From JBBRHQ01 sp963840235 (lineage in GTDB: Bacteria; Actinomycetota; Thermoleophilia; Solirubrobacterales; 70-9), in NCBI GenBank assembly GCA_963840235.1, contig CAWIYC010000001.1:248001-312000 (forward strand): 64,000 nt of DNA, read 5' to 3'. Both the position numbers and the translations under genes were made by a program. A model generated the notes under the pieces. That model did no database searches. It was not told the DNA's origin and saw nothing but the letters and a program-made list of their open reading frames with translations. Position 1 is the first letter of the stretch; every line of letters starts with the position of its first letter. This document shows positions 35,362 to 45,537 of the stretch, piece after piece.

Positions 35362-35367
35362 CAGGGA

Positions 35368-35847
35368 GTGGCCGATGCCAACACCGAGCTGATCGAGCGC
35401 TTCTACGATGCCTTCGACCGCTGCGACGGGGTGGCCATGACCGCCTGCTACACCGCCGACGCTCATTTCCGCGACCCGGCCTTCGGCGATCTCAACGGTC
35501 CCGAGGTGGGAGCGATGTGGCGGATGCTGACCTCGCGGGCGAAGGACCTGCGGGTCAACCTGGCCAGCCACGAGGCGGACGGCTCGACCGGTTCGGCGAA
35601 CTGGATCGCCCACTACAGCTTCGGCGAGAGCGGCAGGCCGGTCGTCAACGACATCAACGCCACCTTCCGCTTCTCCGACGGTCTGATCGCCGATCACGTC
35701 GACGACTTCGATTTCGGCCACTGGGCGCGGCAGGCGCTGGGGCTCCAGGGCATCCTCGTCGGCCTGCTGCCGCCACTGAGGGCAAAGGCCCGGGGCCGCG
35801 CCCGGGCCCAGCTGGACGAGTTCATGGCCTCCGAATCAAAGACCTGA
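35368..35847 (+). CDS. SnoaL-like (NTF2-fold) protein
   Basis: A 159-aa protein with the NTF2/SnoaL pattern: ELIERFYDAFDRCDGVAMTACYTADAHFRDPAF, then LRVNLASHEADG, ANWIAHYSF and ATFRFSDGLIADHVDDFDF. Such cone-shaped proteins are small-molecule isomerases, hydrolases or binding proteins; the ligand cannot be read here. A helical tail of about 35 residues follows the fold. Start GTG 35368. Convergent with the ligase gene. Confidence 0.82.
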   Translation: MADANTELIERFYDAFDRCDGVAMTACYTADAHFRDPAFGDLNGPEVGAMWRMLTSRAKDLRVNLASHEADGSTGSANWIAHYSFGESGRPVVNDINATFRFSDGLIADHVDDFDFGHWARQALGLQGILVGLLPPLRAKARGRARAQLDEFMASESKT

Positions 35848-35871
35848 ACGCGCTGCAGCCCGCCGCGCACT

Positions 35872-35920
35872 CGCGAGACTTCAATTCGACACCACATAGG
35901 TGTCTTGTTGCACTCTCGCG
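35872..35920. terminator. Nested inverted repeats between convergent genes
   Basis: Outer arms CGCGAGA (35872-35878) and TCTCGCG (35914-35920) enclose inner arms GACACC (35888-35893) and GGTGTC (35899-35904). The structure lies between the SnoaL-like gene (+) and the ligase gene (-) and could terminate either transcript, though there is no T-tract. Confidence 0.45.
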
Positions 35921-35934
35921 GGCGGGGTCTGGGG

Positions 35935-36882
35935 TCAGAGGCCCTGGTCGAGGTCGGAGAAGAGGCACTCCCGCGGATCCTTGTCGTCGCGGAAGCGGAC
36001 GAAGCGGGCGCCGTGGCGGATGCGGCCGGCGCTGGCGTGGTCGTAGCCGACCTCGATCACGAGCTCGGGCCGCAGCGCCACCCATTCGAGGTCGCGACCG
36101 CCGGTCCAGCGGCTCGGCTCGGCTGTCCCGCTCTCCCCGGTCTCCAGGGGGGCCAGCATTGAGGGCAGCCCCCGCTTCGCCTCGGCGCTGAATCCGGAGA
36201 TGTGGCCGACCGGGCGAAGTTCGGTGCCGTCGTAGAGGCCGAGGATGAGCGAGCCGACGGTTCCCTCCTCCTTCCCCGGGCGCCAGCCCAAGACGACGCA
36301 GTCGATCGTGCGCTCGCGCTTCACCTTCGCCATCCCCTTGCGCTTGCCGGGGACATAGGGGGCGTCGAGCTGCTTGGCGACCACCCCCTCGCCGCGGCGG
36401 AGCCAGGGCTCCGCCTCGGCCGGGTCCCGGGTCAGCGGCGTCAACTCGATCCCCTCGGACTCGAGCCGGCGGAGGCGCTCGCGGCGCTCGGAGAGGGGCT
36501 TGTCCAGCAGCACCTCGTCGCCGTCGGCGAGAAGGTCGAAGGCGACGAAGTCGGCCGGGATCTCCTTTGCGAGCAGGCCGATGCGGGAGTCCGCCGGGTG
36601 GATGCGGCTCTGCAGCGCGTCGAAGATCGGCTCCCCCTTCTCGTCGCGGATCACCAGCTCGCCGTCAACCACGTAGCGCCCGTGGGGAAAGCTCAGCTCG
36701 GGGAAGTAGCGCGACAGTGCCTTGCCCCCGCGCGACTGGATGTAGGAGTCGCCGCCGTCGACGAAGACGATCGCGCGGAAGCCGTCGAGCTTGGGTTCGT
36801 ATGCCCACTCCTCCCCGAGCGGCAGGGCCTTGCGGGTGAGCGCGAGCTGCGGCTTGATCGGCGGCTCCAGCGGCAGGGTCAC
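35935..36882 (-). CDS. ATP-dependent DNA ligase (LigC/LigD ligase-domain type)
   Basis: A 315-aa enzyme sealing DNA nicks. It has the adenylation motif YEPKLDGFR (Lys31 of KxDG), SRGGKALSRYFPEL, VVDGELVIRD (motif III region), EGVVAKQLDAPY and KVKRERTIDCVVLGW (motif V), followed by an OB-fold ending in VEVGYDHASAGRIRHGARFVRF. This compact form resembles LigC and the ligase domain of LigD used in end joining. GTG 36882 overlaps the stop of the upstream PE-ligase gene (GTGA), so the two proteins are made together. Confidence 0.92.
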   Translation of the reverse strand: MTLPLEPPIKPQLALTRKALPLGEEWAYEPKLDGFRAIVFVDGGDSYIQSRGGKALSRYFPELSFPHGRYVVDGELVIRDEKGEPIFDALQSRIHPADSRIGLLAKEIPADFVAFDLLADGDEVLLDKPLSERRERLRRLESEGIELTPLTRDPAEAEPWLRRGEGVVAKQLDAPYVPGKRKGMAKVKRERTIDCVVLGWRPGKEEGTVGSLILGLYDGTELRPVGHISGFSAEAKRGLPSMLAPLETGESGTAEPSRWTGGRDLEWVALRPELVIEVGYDHASAGRIRHGARFVRFRDDKDPRECLFSDLDQGL

Positions 36883-37961
36883 GCCTCCACCTTCACCCAA
36901 TCCGGGCTGCGGCGACCGGGCCGGTAGGGGCTCTCGAGCCGTTTGGCGACGAGGCCCGGCAGGTCGCGCCCGCGCGTCGCCTCGAGCAGAGCGGCGCCGT
37001 CGCCGCGGTGGTAGGCCGGAGTCTGCCAGGAGGGGCCGTCGAGGCCGAGGCCCTCCAGGGTCGAGCGCCGGGCGGTGTAGGGCTGGGCGGTCACCGTGCG
37101 ACCCTCGCAGAAGAGCAGGTCGAAGAGGATCAGCGTCGCCGGCGCCTCCCGGGCAAGCCGCTTCGCCACCGCTTCCGAGCCGGCCCGCTTGCGGGCCCGC
37201 AGGCGCTCCGGCGCCGGAGCGCCTGCGTCGCCGAGGACGACGACCTCGCCGTCGAGCAGGGCCTCGACCGAACCCAGAGCCCGCGCGATCCGCCTCAACT
37301 CGGGGAACATGGTCACGGTCTCGGCCTCGAGCCCGCGGCTGCGCGAGCGCCTGATGTGTCCCGGCTCGCACCAGATCAGCGTCCGCAGCCCGCCCCAGGC
37401 GATCTCGAAGCCCCAGTTTCCGGGGTCCTCCGGCAACGTCCCCCGCCGTGCCAGCATCGGCCTGGCCTCCCCGGGCAGCGGCTCCCGCCCGGGGTCCAGA
37501 GGTGGATCCATGCGATGGATGATCCAGTTCCTGCCGCGGGTGCGGAAGAGCGCGTAGCGCCCCCGCATCCGCTCGCCGTCGAACTCGGCGATGACCTCGT
37601 CGTCGCGCAGCTTCTCCGCCGCGTAGGTGCCCGCGTCCCAGATCGAGATCGCGCCCGCCCCATACTCGCCGGCCGGGATCTCACCCTCGAAATCGAGGTA
37701 GTCGAGGGGGTGGTCCTCGGTCCGCACCGCAAGCCGGTTCGCGCTGCGGTCGGGGAGTTGCGGGACCCCGCGGGGCAGGGCCCAGGAGAGCGCCACGCCA
37801 CCGTGCTCGAGCCGCAGATCCCAGTGCAGGTTGGTGGCGTCGTGCTGCTGGACGACGAAGCGGCCCCCGGCAGCATCTCCGCCGGGCTCCGGGGAGCCTT
37901 CGGGCTCGGGCGTCCGCCCGAAATCGCGTCTCCGCCGGTACTCGCTCAGCGGCTCCGGCAC
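36879..37961 (-). CDS. LigD-like 3'-phosphoesterase fused to a catalytically degenerate ligase domain
   Basis: A 360-aa protein. Residues about 34-150 form a LigD-type 3'-phosphoesterase: FVVQQHDATNLHWDLRLEHG with metal His/Asp/Asn ligands, then RTEDHPLDYLDFEGEIPAGE and GRYALFRTRGRNWIIHRMD. Residues about 165-360 are ligase-like (EALLDGEVVVLGD, ILFDLLFCEG, GLVAKRLESPYRPGRRSPDWVKVE), but the nucleotidylation motif KxDG is replaced by AWGG (Ala188-Gly191) in EIAWGGLR, so self-adenylation should be lost. It also stops after motif V, without an OB-fold. It probably cleans 3' ends for the active ligase encoded next to it. Confidence 0.85.
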   Translation of the reverse strand: MPEPLSEYRRRRDFGRTPEPEGSPEPGGDAAGGRFVVQQHDATNLHWDLRLEHGGVALSWALPRGVPQLPDRSANRLAVRTEDHPLDYLDFEGEIPAGEYGAGAISIWDAGTYAAEKLRDDEVIAEFDGERMRGRYALFRTRGRNWIIHRMDPPLDPGREPLPGEARPMLARRGTLPEDPGNWGFEIAWGGLRTLIWCEPGHIRRSRSRGLEAETVTMFPELRRIARALGSVEALLDGEVVVLGDAGAPAPERLRARKRAGSEAVAKRLAREAPATLILFDLLFCEGRTVTAQPYTARRSTLEGLGLDGPSWQTPAYHRGDGAALLEATRGRDLPGLVAKRLESPYRPGRRSPDWVKVEA

Positions 37962-37998
37962 GCTACGGGGCGTTGCCCGGGGTCGCGGAATCGCCCAT

Positions 37999-39020
37999 CT
38001 ACGCCGGGACGGACCCGGCGACCTCTGGCCGCGAGCCCTGCTCGAGCGGGTGATGACAGGCGGCGAGGTGGCCGCCCGGTCCGTGCGCCTTCAGCTCCGG
38101 CTCCTCGCTCGAGCAGATGTCGGTCGCCCGCGGGCAGCGGGTATGGAATCGGCATGCGGGCGGAGGGTTGATCGGGCTGGGGACGTCGCCCTCGAGCACG
38201 ACCTGCTGCCGGCCGCGGTTCTCGCGCGGGTCGGGGATCGGGACCGCCGAGAGCAGAGCCGCGCTGTAGGGATGGATCGGAGACGAGTAGAGGTGATCGG
38301 CGGGAGCGTTCTCGACCACCTTGCCCAGGTACATCACCGCGATCCGGTCGGAGACGTGGCGGACGACTCCGAGGTCGTGGGCGACGAAGATGTAGGTGAG
38401 CCCGAACTCGTCCTGGAGGTCGTCGAGCAGGTTGATGATCTGCGCCTGGATCGAGACGTCGAGGGCCGATACCGGCTCGTCGGCGACGATCAGCTTCGGC
38501 CGCAGCGCCAGCGCCCGGGCGATCCCGATCCGCTGCCGCTGGCCGCCGCTGAACTCGTGCGGGTAGCGGTTGTAGTGCTCGGAGGAGAGGCCGACCCGCT
38601 CCAGCAACTCCTGGACCTGGCTCTTCAGCTCCTTTCCCGAGACGATCCCGTGAAGCTTCAGCGGGTCGCCGACGATCTGCCCCACCCGCTTGCGTGGGTT
38701 GAGCGAGGCGTAGGGGTCCTGGAAGATCATCTGCATCTCGCGGCGAAGCGGCCGCAGCTCCTTGCGGGAGAGTCCGGAGATCTCGCGCCCCTCGAACCGG
38801 ACCGAGCCGGAGGTTGGCTGCAGGAGTTGGATGATCGTGCGGCAGAGGGTGGACTTTCCGCAGCCCGATTCGCCGACGAGACCCATCGTTTCGCCCCTAT
38901 GCACTGTCAGGCTGACGCCGTCGACGGCGCGGACCTGGGCCACCTCCCGATCGATCAGCAACCCCTCCTTGATCGGGAAGTGCTTGACGAGATCGGTGAC
39001 CTCGAGCAAGGGCTCGCTGC

Positions 39021-39024
<4 letters not shown>
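37999..39024 (-). CDS. Peptide ABC transporter ATPase (DppF/OppF type)
   Basis: A 341-aa ATPase with Walker A GESGCGKST, Q-loop MIFQDPYASLNPRK, signature FSGGQRQRIGIARAL, Walker B KLIVADEPVSALD and H-loop FVAHDLGVV. The C-terminal oligopeptide-transporter extension contains CRFHTRCPRATDIC, the conserved cysteine segment of this subfamily. With the DppD-type partner it drives import of di- or oligopeptides. Last gene of a five-gene operon, overlapping its neighbour by ATGA. Confidence 0.93.
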
Positions 39025-40096
<1,072 letters not shown>

Positions 40097-40100
<4 letters not shown>

Positions 40101-41056
40101 GGTGCAACCGTCCCCAGGCGGATTCGGGGGTCGAGATAGGCGTAGGCGATGTCGACCAGGGCGTTGAAGAGAACGATGAAGAAGGCGCCGAACAGGGTCA
40201 GGGCCATCAGGGGCGGCAGGTCCTGGTTGGAGATCGCGTCGGCCGCGTAGAGCCCGATACCGTTGATGCTGAAGATCGCCTCGGTGAGGATCGCGCCGCC
40301 GAAGATGAGCGCCCCGAAGTCGAGCCCGAAGAGGGTGATGATCGGGATCATCGAGTTGCGGAGCACATGGCGGGTTCTGACCTGGCGCTCGCCGAGGCCC
40401 TTGGCCCGGGCGGCACGCACGTAGTCCTCGTCCATCACGTCGAGCATGTTCGAGCGAAGCACGCGGCTGTAGAAGCCGACATAGAGAACCGCCAGCGTGA
40501 TCCAGGGCAGGACCAGGTGATAGGCCCAGTCGAGAGGATTCTCGAGCAGCGGGACATAGCCGCCGGAGGGGAACAGCTCGATCTTGAAGGTGAAGTAGTA
40601 GAGGAGCATCGCCGCCAGCCAGAAGACCGGCAGCGAGATCCCGACCAGGGCCAGGATCGTCAGCGCCCGGTCGGTGAAGCGGCCCGCCTTGACCGCGGAC
40701 AGGTAGCCGAAGAGGATCCCGAAGCTCATCCACAGCACGGCCGCGCCGATGCACAGCGAGAAGCTCGCCGGTATCCCCTTGCGGATCTGCTCGTCCACGT
40801 TGAGCCGGCTGCTGTAGGAGATCAGATCGCCGGTGAAGATCTTCTTCATCATCGTCACGTATTGGACGGGGAGCGATTGATCCAGACCGAACTCCTTGCG
40901 CACGTTCTCGATCAGCTGCGGAGTCTTGTTCTTGCCGGCGATGCTGGCGGCCGGGTCGTTGTTGGGGATCACGTTGAAGATCAGGAAGACGAGGACCGAG
41001 ATCAGGAACAGGACCACGACCATCCCGACCAGCCGTCTGGCGATGAACCGGGCCAT
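40097..41056 (-). CDS. Peptide ABC transporter permease (DppB/OppB type)
   Basis: A 319-aa membrane protein with six helices. It starts MARFIARRLVGMVVVLFLIS, the DppB hallmark, and has the EAA-type loop DEDYVRAARAKGLGERQV that contacts the ATPases. A periplasmic-side loop of about 70 residues after the first helix is typical. ATG 41056 overlaps the DppC stop by one base. Confidence 0.93.
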
Positions 41057-42147
41057 CAGCCGGCCTTGACCTCGGAAGCGCTCTCTCCCGTGTGCCTCTC
41101 CAGCGCGATCTTCGACTTCGGGTCGAGGGCGTCGCGCAGCCCGTCGCCGAAGACGTTGAGCGAGAGCACGGTGAGCAGGATCATCAGCCCGGGCCAGAAG
41201 GTAAGCAGTGGCGCCGTGTAGATCAGCTCCTGCGCGTCGGAGACCATCGTTCCCCAGGAGGCGTTGGGCGGCTGCACCCCCGCGCCGAGGAAGGAGAGGG
41301 CTGCTTCGAGGAGCATGTTGTTGGCGATGTTGAGAGTGAAGAAGACGATGATCGTCGAGAGCAGGTTCGGCAGCAGCTCGACGAACATCACCCGCCATGG
41401 GCCGGCGCCCTGGGCGATCGCCGACTCGACGAACTCCTTCTCGGTGAGTGCCAGCACCTCGCCCCGGATCGGCCGCGTCATGTACGGCGTGTAGACGACG
41501 CCGATGATCACGATCGGGATCCAGATCGAGCTGCCGGAGATCTCGATCGGCCCTATCTTCAGCCCGCCCACGGAAAGCGCGGTGCCAAGCGATATGCCGA
41601 GCAGCAGCACCGGGAAGGCCCAGATCACGTCCATGGCCCGCGAGATGGTCGCGTCGGCCCAGCCCTTCCGATAGCCGGCGATCAGGCCGAGGATCACCGA
41701 GAGGACGGTGGTGATGATCGCCGACACCACGCCGATGAAGAGCGAGGTCTGCCCCCCGTACATCAGACGGACCATCTCGTCGCGCCCGAGGCGCCCGTCG
41801 GCGCCGAGGAAGAACTTGCCGCCGGCGCCGAACCAGACCGGTCCGATCGGCTCGCCGCTGGGGTCGACGACGTCGCGCTTCTTGCCGTCGACGACGATCT
41901 TCTCGGTCGTGTGCGTCGTGTTGGGGCCGGTGTCGGCGACGTCATTGGCCCACAGGGGAGCGGCCAGCACGAACACCACGATCAGAATGAAGAGCAGACC
42001 GAATCCGAGCGCCATCCGGTTTCGCCGCAGCCGCCTGTAGGCGAGATACCAGGGGCTGCGACCCTCGACCGGCACATCTTTGGGCGCCGGCGGCACCCCG
42101 GGCGCGTCCCTGCCGAGCGCCGGGCCGGCGTAGGGCTCAGAGGCCAT
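41056..42147 (-). CDS. Peptide ABC transporter permease (DppC/OppC type)
   Basis: A 363-aa membrane protein with an OppC N-terminal region (RRLRRNRMALGFGLLFILIV) and the EAA loop EFVESAIAQGAGPWRVMF. An insert of about 50 residues after the first helix (NDVADTGPNTTHTTEKIVVD...) forms an external loop. Partner of the DppB-type permease. It lies 141 nt after the binding-protein gene, separated by a strong hairpin. Confidence 0.92.
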   Translation of the reverse strand: MASEPYAGPALGRDAPGVPPAPKDVPVEGRSPWYLAYRRLRRNRMALGFGLLFILIVVFVLAAPLWANDVADTGPNTTHTTEKIVVDGKKRDVVDPSGEPIGPVWFGAGGKFFLGADGRLGRDEMVRLMYGGQTSLFIGVVSAIITTVLSVILGLIAGYRKGWADATISRAMDVIWAFPVLLLGISLGTALSVGGLKIGPIEISGSSIWIPIVIIGVVYTPYMTRPIRGEVLALTEKEFVESAIAQGAGPWRVMFVELLPNLLSTIIVFFTLNIANNMLLEAALSFLGAGVQPPNASWGTMVSDAQELIYTAPLLTFWPGLMILLTVLSLNVFGDGLRDALDPKSKIALERHTGESASEVKAG

Positions 42148-42237
42148 CAGGTCGGTCGCTCTCCCGGGCCCATGGAGGGCAGCCTAGCGCCGCACAGCGG
42201 GGCTGCCGGCAAGACTGCGGCCAGGGCCAGCGTCGGC

Positions 42238-42264
42238 GGAGAGGGGCCAGATCGGCCCCTCTCC
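42238..42264 (-). terminator. Strong intercistronic stem-loop after the binding-protein gene
   Basis: GGAGAGGGGCC (42238-42248) and GGCCCCTCTCC (42254-42264) pair over 11 bp around a 5-nt loop. It lies between the substrate-binding gene and the permease gene of the same operon and has no T-tract. Such hairpins often stabilise the upstream message or partly terminate, giving more binding protein than membrane components. Confidence 0.65.
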
Positions 42265-42288
42265 CGCTTCGCCGAGTCTGCTCACGCC

Positions 42289-43928
42289 CTACTTGAACTG
42301 GATGCTGGAGAAATCGTCCTCGAACGTCGGGTTCCAGATGATCTTGTCGAGGTCGATGTCGCTCGACACGAACGTCGACAGGATCCGGTTCCCATAGGGG
42401 ACCCACGGCGCCTGCTCCATGTAGGACTGGTCCAGGGCCGCGTACTGGTCGATCTGGGACGATCCGAGCTGCTGCTTCGCCAGCTCGTTGATCTTCGCGT
42501 TGAGCTCGGGAATGTTGACGTTGGCGAAGTTGTTGTTGTTGGTCGACTGGATGTTTTCCCCGTTCAGCAGCGGGTCGAAGAAGTCGCTCGGGTGCGGGTA
42601 GTCCTCGAACCAGTCCGACCAACCCGCATCGAGGTCCGGCGTCTTCGCGTTGCCGATGATCGTGAAGTAGTTGTCGGGATTGAGGATCTTCAGCTTCGCG
42701 TTGAAGCCGAGCTTCTTCAGCGTGTCCTGGAAGTAGGTGCCGGCGTCGTTGTTCGGCGACTCGGCATCGGTCCAGACGGTGATGTCCTTGTCCGCCGGGT
42801 TTGCCTCCTGGAACAGCTGCTTCGCCTTGTTCATGTCGTGCGGATACAGCTCGAACTTCTTGTATCCGGGCATGCCGGGCGGCAGGATCTGCTGCGTCGG
42901 CGCGATCTGGTCGGCGTAGATCCGCCTCAGGGCCTCGGCATCGACGGCGTAGTTGACCGCCTGTCGGACCTTGAGGTCGTCGAACGGCGGCTTCTGGGTG
43001 TTCATCCAGAAGTAGTAGGTGCTGATGCGTCGGCTCGACCCGGAACTGGGTGCCGTCGTACTTCGCCTTGACCTCGGCGTAGCGATCCGGGGGCGGCGGG
43101 TCGAACATCCAGTTGAGCTTGCCCTGCTCGACGTCGTTGACCTGGGAGGACTGGTTGCGGATGACGGAGATGTCGAACTTGTCGATGTGACCGCTGGGCA
43201 GGTCCGGCATGATCTTGGCGTTGTTCTTCTCCCACTGCGGGTTGCGCTCGAGCGTCCAGCCACGGCCCGGATCGGACTTGGTGATCTCGTACGGACCGGT
43301 CGCCGCCGGCGGGTCCGGACTCTGATCCTTATCGGGAGTGTCCGGCGGGACCGGGGCGACGAACATCAGCGCCAGCTCGTTGGTGAACGTTCCGCGCGGC
43401 TCGATCAGGTTGATCGTGATCTCGCCTGTCTTGTCGTCGGTGACGATCCCGGAGATGTGCCCCTGCTTCGTCTTTGCGAACTCAGCGCGCGCCGACGATG
43501 TCGTCGTAGAAGAAGCTGCCGCCGGAGTTGACCTTGTACATCCGCTCGACCGCGTTGCGGAAGTCCGAGGCCTTGACCGGGGTGCCGTCGGAGTACTTGA
43601 GGCCCTTGCGCAGGGTCAGCTTGTAGGTCTTGCCGCCGTTGGTGATCTTCGGCAGCTCCTCGGCAGGTCCGGGAATCACTTCGCTCCCGGCCTTGCCGTT
43701 GGCGTGGGCGTAGGTGAGGAGCGGGATGTATGTGTTGTACATCGTCGTCCAACCCTCGGCCGTGTAGGAAAGCTGGGGATCCATGTAGTCGGGGAACGAG
43801 GTGTAGGCGCCCTTCAGCGTGCCCCCCTCCTTGCCCGAACTGCTCGAGCTGCTTCCACAGGCTCCGAGCGCCAGTGCCGACGCGACGATGAGCCCGAGCA
43901 GGCTCAGAACGGTCCCTAGCTTCTTCAA
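42289..43928 (-). pseudogene. Peptide ABC transporter substrate-binding lipoprotein, two one-base frameshifts
   Basis: A TTG start at 43928 after GGGGAGG gives a lipoprotein signal ending LALGACGSS, with Cys as the lipidation site, then the SBP_bac_5 pattern GGTLKGAYTSFPDYMDP and LTLRKGLKYSDGTPVKASDF. The frame breaks after FFYDDIVGA near 43484-43492 (a GCGCGC run), resumes as EFAKTKQGHISGIV, breaks again near 43020-43028 and resumes as STYYFWMNTQKPPFDDLK to the stop at 42289. Removing one base at each site restores a full-length protein of about 545 aa. Because the rest of the operon is intact, sequence errors are the likely cause. Confidence 0.85.
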
Positions 43929-44003
43929 CTCACGACCTCCCCTCAATATCGATTCCTCTTGCGATCTGCTGCCCTCGGGGCGGATCCCGGCTACGACGCC
44001 GAG

Positions 44004-45311
44004 CTAAGGCTGCCGGGTTGCCCGCGGACGCAACTCCACCATAACCTCATCGGCGGAGTCAAGGGGGGCCGGACCATTTGCGGCCCGCCCCTCCCAGCGG
44101 GCGCCGAGGAAGGCGGCTGCGAATGCGGCCACGGCGACGACGCCGACCCCGGCGACCAGGAAGGTCGCCCGGGGGTTGAGCCCGGCCGCGATCACGCCGC
44201 CGATGACGAAGCCGAGGCCTGGGGTGGCGGCCGCGGAAGCCTCGAGCACGCTGATCACCCGGGCCTGCATGCTCTCCCTGGTCAACTCCTGCACGGCGCT
44301 CACCACCGAGACCCACTGCACCCCGTTCCCGGCTCCGCCCAGCGCCGCCATGGCACAGGCCGTTCCCAGGGTCGGGGCTGCCGCCATCCCCAGGTAGGCG
44401 ACCCCGATCACCAGGGTGCTGACGAGCAGCAGGAACCCGAGTCGCGCCCGGCGCAGAATCGCGAAGGCGACGCTGCCGATCACCATCCCCGCCCCCCAGC
44501 TACCGAGCAGGAGCCCGTACCCGGAGTCGCCCGCGTCGAGCGTCTCCTTGGCGTAGACCACCTCGATCGGGAGGACCGCGGAGAAGAACACGAGGGCCAT
44601 GGCCTGGGCGATCAGCAGGCGCTTCAGCACCACCCGGCCGCGGATGTAGCGGAGGCCCGCCCGCACTCTCTGCATCAGGCCGCCCGGCTCGGTCTCCGCC
44701 TGGGGGATGCGGCCGGCGGTCAGCAATAGCCAGGCCACCGCGTAGAAGGAGGCCGCATCCAGTAGCAGCGCCGAGTGCACTCCGAAGCCGGCGACGACGA
44801 TGCCGGCGATCGCCGGTCCGACGGCGGCGCCGCCGGTGAAGGCGACGTTGAGGATCGCGTTGCCGGCGCGCAGCTCACCGGTCGGCGCCAGCAGCGCCGC
44901 GGCGACCGAGCGGGTCAGGGACCGGGCGGTGAGCGCCAGGGCGCCGTCGATCGTCGCCAGGACGACGACGACCGGAAGCGAGAAGTGGCTGACGCTCAAG
45001 ACCAGCGCTCCGAACACCGCCGCCTCGCCGCAGTAGATCAACGGCAGCACGAAACGAGCCCTGCCTTTTTCCCCCCTGGCGGTCAGGAACGGGGTCAGCA
45101 GCGCCGGCAGGAAACCTGTCCCCAGGAACAGGGCGGTGGTAGCCAGGGCGCTTCCGGTGCGGTCGAAGACCAGCACCGAGAGGGCGACGATCCCCATCCA
45201 GTCGCCGAGCTCATTGACCGCATAGCTGAGCGCCAGCCGCCGGAACACCGGCCGGCGCAGGGGGTCCCGCAGGCGCGCCTCAGGCACGAGATTCGGCTCA
45301 TCTGATGGCAA
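44004..45311 (-). CDS. Major facilitator superfamily transporter
   Basis: A 435-aa protein with about 12 helices. The N-terminal half starts RRLALSYAVNELGDWMGIVA, and helix pairs carry the usual Gly-rich packing (GGAAVGPAIAGIVVAGFGV). A basic cytoplasmic loop (GLMQRVRAGLRYIRGRVVLK) separates the two halves. It resembles MFS exporters of the enterobactin-exporter/macrolide-efflux type (NELGDWMG), substrate unknown. The start is unclear: TTG 45311 or GTG 45287, neither with a good ribosome site. Confidence 0.82.
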   Translation of the reverse strand: MPSDEPNLVPEARLRDPLRRPVFRRLALSYAVNELGDWMGIVALSVLVFDRTGSALATTALFLGTGFLPALLTPFLTARGEKGRARFVLPLIYCGEAAVFGALVLSVSHFSLPVVVVLATIDGALALTARSLTRSVAAALLAPTGELRAGNAILNVAFTGGAAVGPAIAGIVVAGFGVHSALLLDAASFYAVAWLLLTAGRIPQAETEPGGLMQRVRAGLRYIRGRVVLKRLLIAQAMALVFFSAVLPIEVVYAKETLDAGDSGYGLLLGSWGAGMVIGSVAFAILRRARLGFLLLVSTLVIGVAYLGMAAAPTLGTACAMAALGGAGNGVQWVSVVSAVQELTRESMQARVISVLEASAAATPGLGFVIGGVIAAGLNPRATFLVAGVGVVAVAAFAAAFLGARWEGRAANGPAPLDSADEVMVELRPRATRQP

Positions 45312-45325
45312 ATTTCATGCATTGC

Positions 45326-45370
45326 TGCACAAGTTTCTCCTGATTTGCACAAGTTCCCGCCGATCTGTGC
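45326..45370. repeat. 20-bp tandem repeats with GCACA/TGTGC arms
   Basis: TGCACAAGTT starts at 45326 and again at 45346. The remaining ten bases of each unit are similar, ending GATT or GATC, and a third, diverged start TGTGC falls at 45366. GCACA (45347-45351) and TGTGC (45366-45370) form an inverted pair. Spacing near two helical turns suggests cooperative binding sites for a regulator of the MFS gene or of the transcript to the right. Confidence 0.5.
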
Positions 45371-45475
45371 TAAAAAATGCGTAGTAATTGAACAGCTTCG
45401 CCGATGAGGGCGAGCAACAAAGGTCAAGGAAAGGGTTGTCGGGAAATGGGCTACCGCCGCTAGAACTTCAAAACA

Positions 45476-45497
45476 CCGAACGGTTGTAACAACGTTC
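45476..45497. promoter_or_regulatory. 22-bp interrupted palindrome
   Basis: CGAACGGTTGT (45476-45486), A, then ACAACGTTCG (45488-45497). The arms are complementary except for one unpaired G. It does not fit the SOS box because the spacing differs. It could be an operator or, if transcribed, a stem within the candidate RNA. Confidence 0.4.
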
Positions 45498-45508
45498 GTT
45501 CCAGAGCT

Positions 45509-45537
45509 GGGGCGTCCTGCGCGGGGCGCCCTTTGCT
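45509..45537 (+). terminator. Intrinsic (Rho-independent) terminator
   Basis: An 8-bp stem with one G-T pair, a 6-nt loop, and a following T-rich stretch (TTTGCTCATTTTT). The most typical intrinsic terminator seen in the window, on the + strand with no annotated gene upstream of it. Confidence 0.6.

Noticed and set aside
35876..35910. Mobile-element end or att site
   Set aside because: The inverted repeats are short and centred between convergent genes; no integrase, transposase or target duplication was seen nearby.
35935..37961. Complete bacterial NHEJ system
   Set aside because: Ligase and phosphoesterase are present, but neither Ku nor a LigD polymerase domain lies in the window, so the system cannot be claimed from this sequence.
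45326..45370. Short CRISPR-like array
   Set aside because: Units are contiguous 20-bp repeats without unique spacers and no cas genes are present; an operator array fits better.
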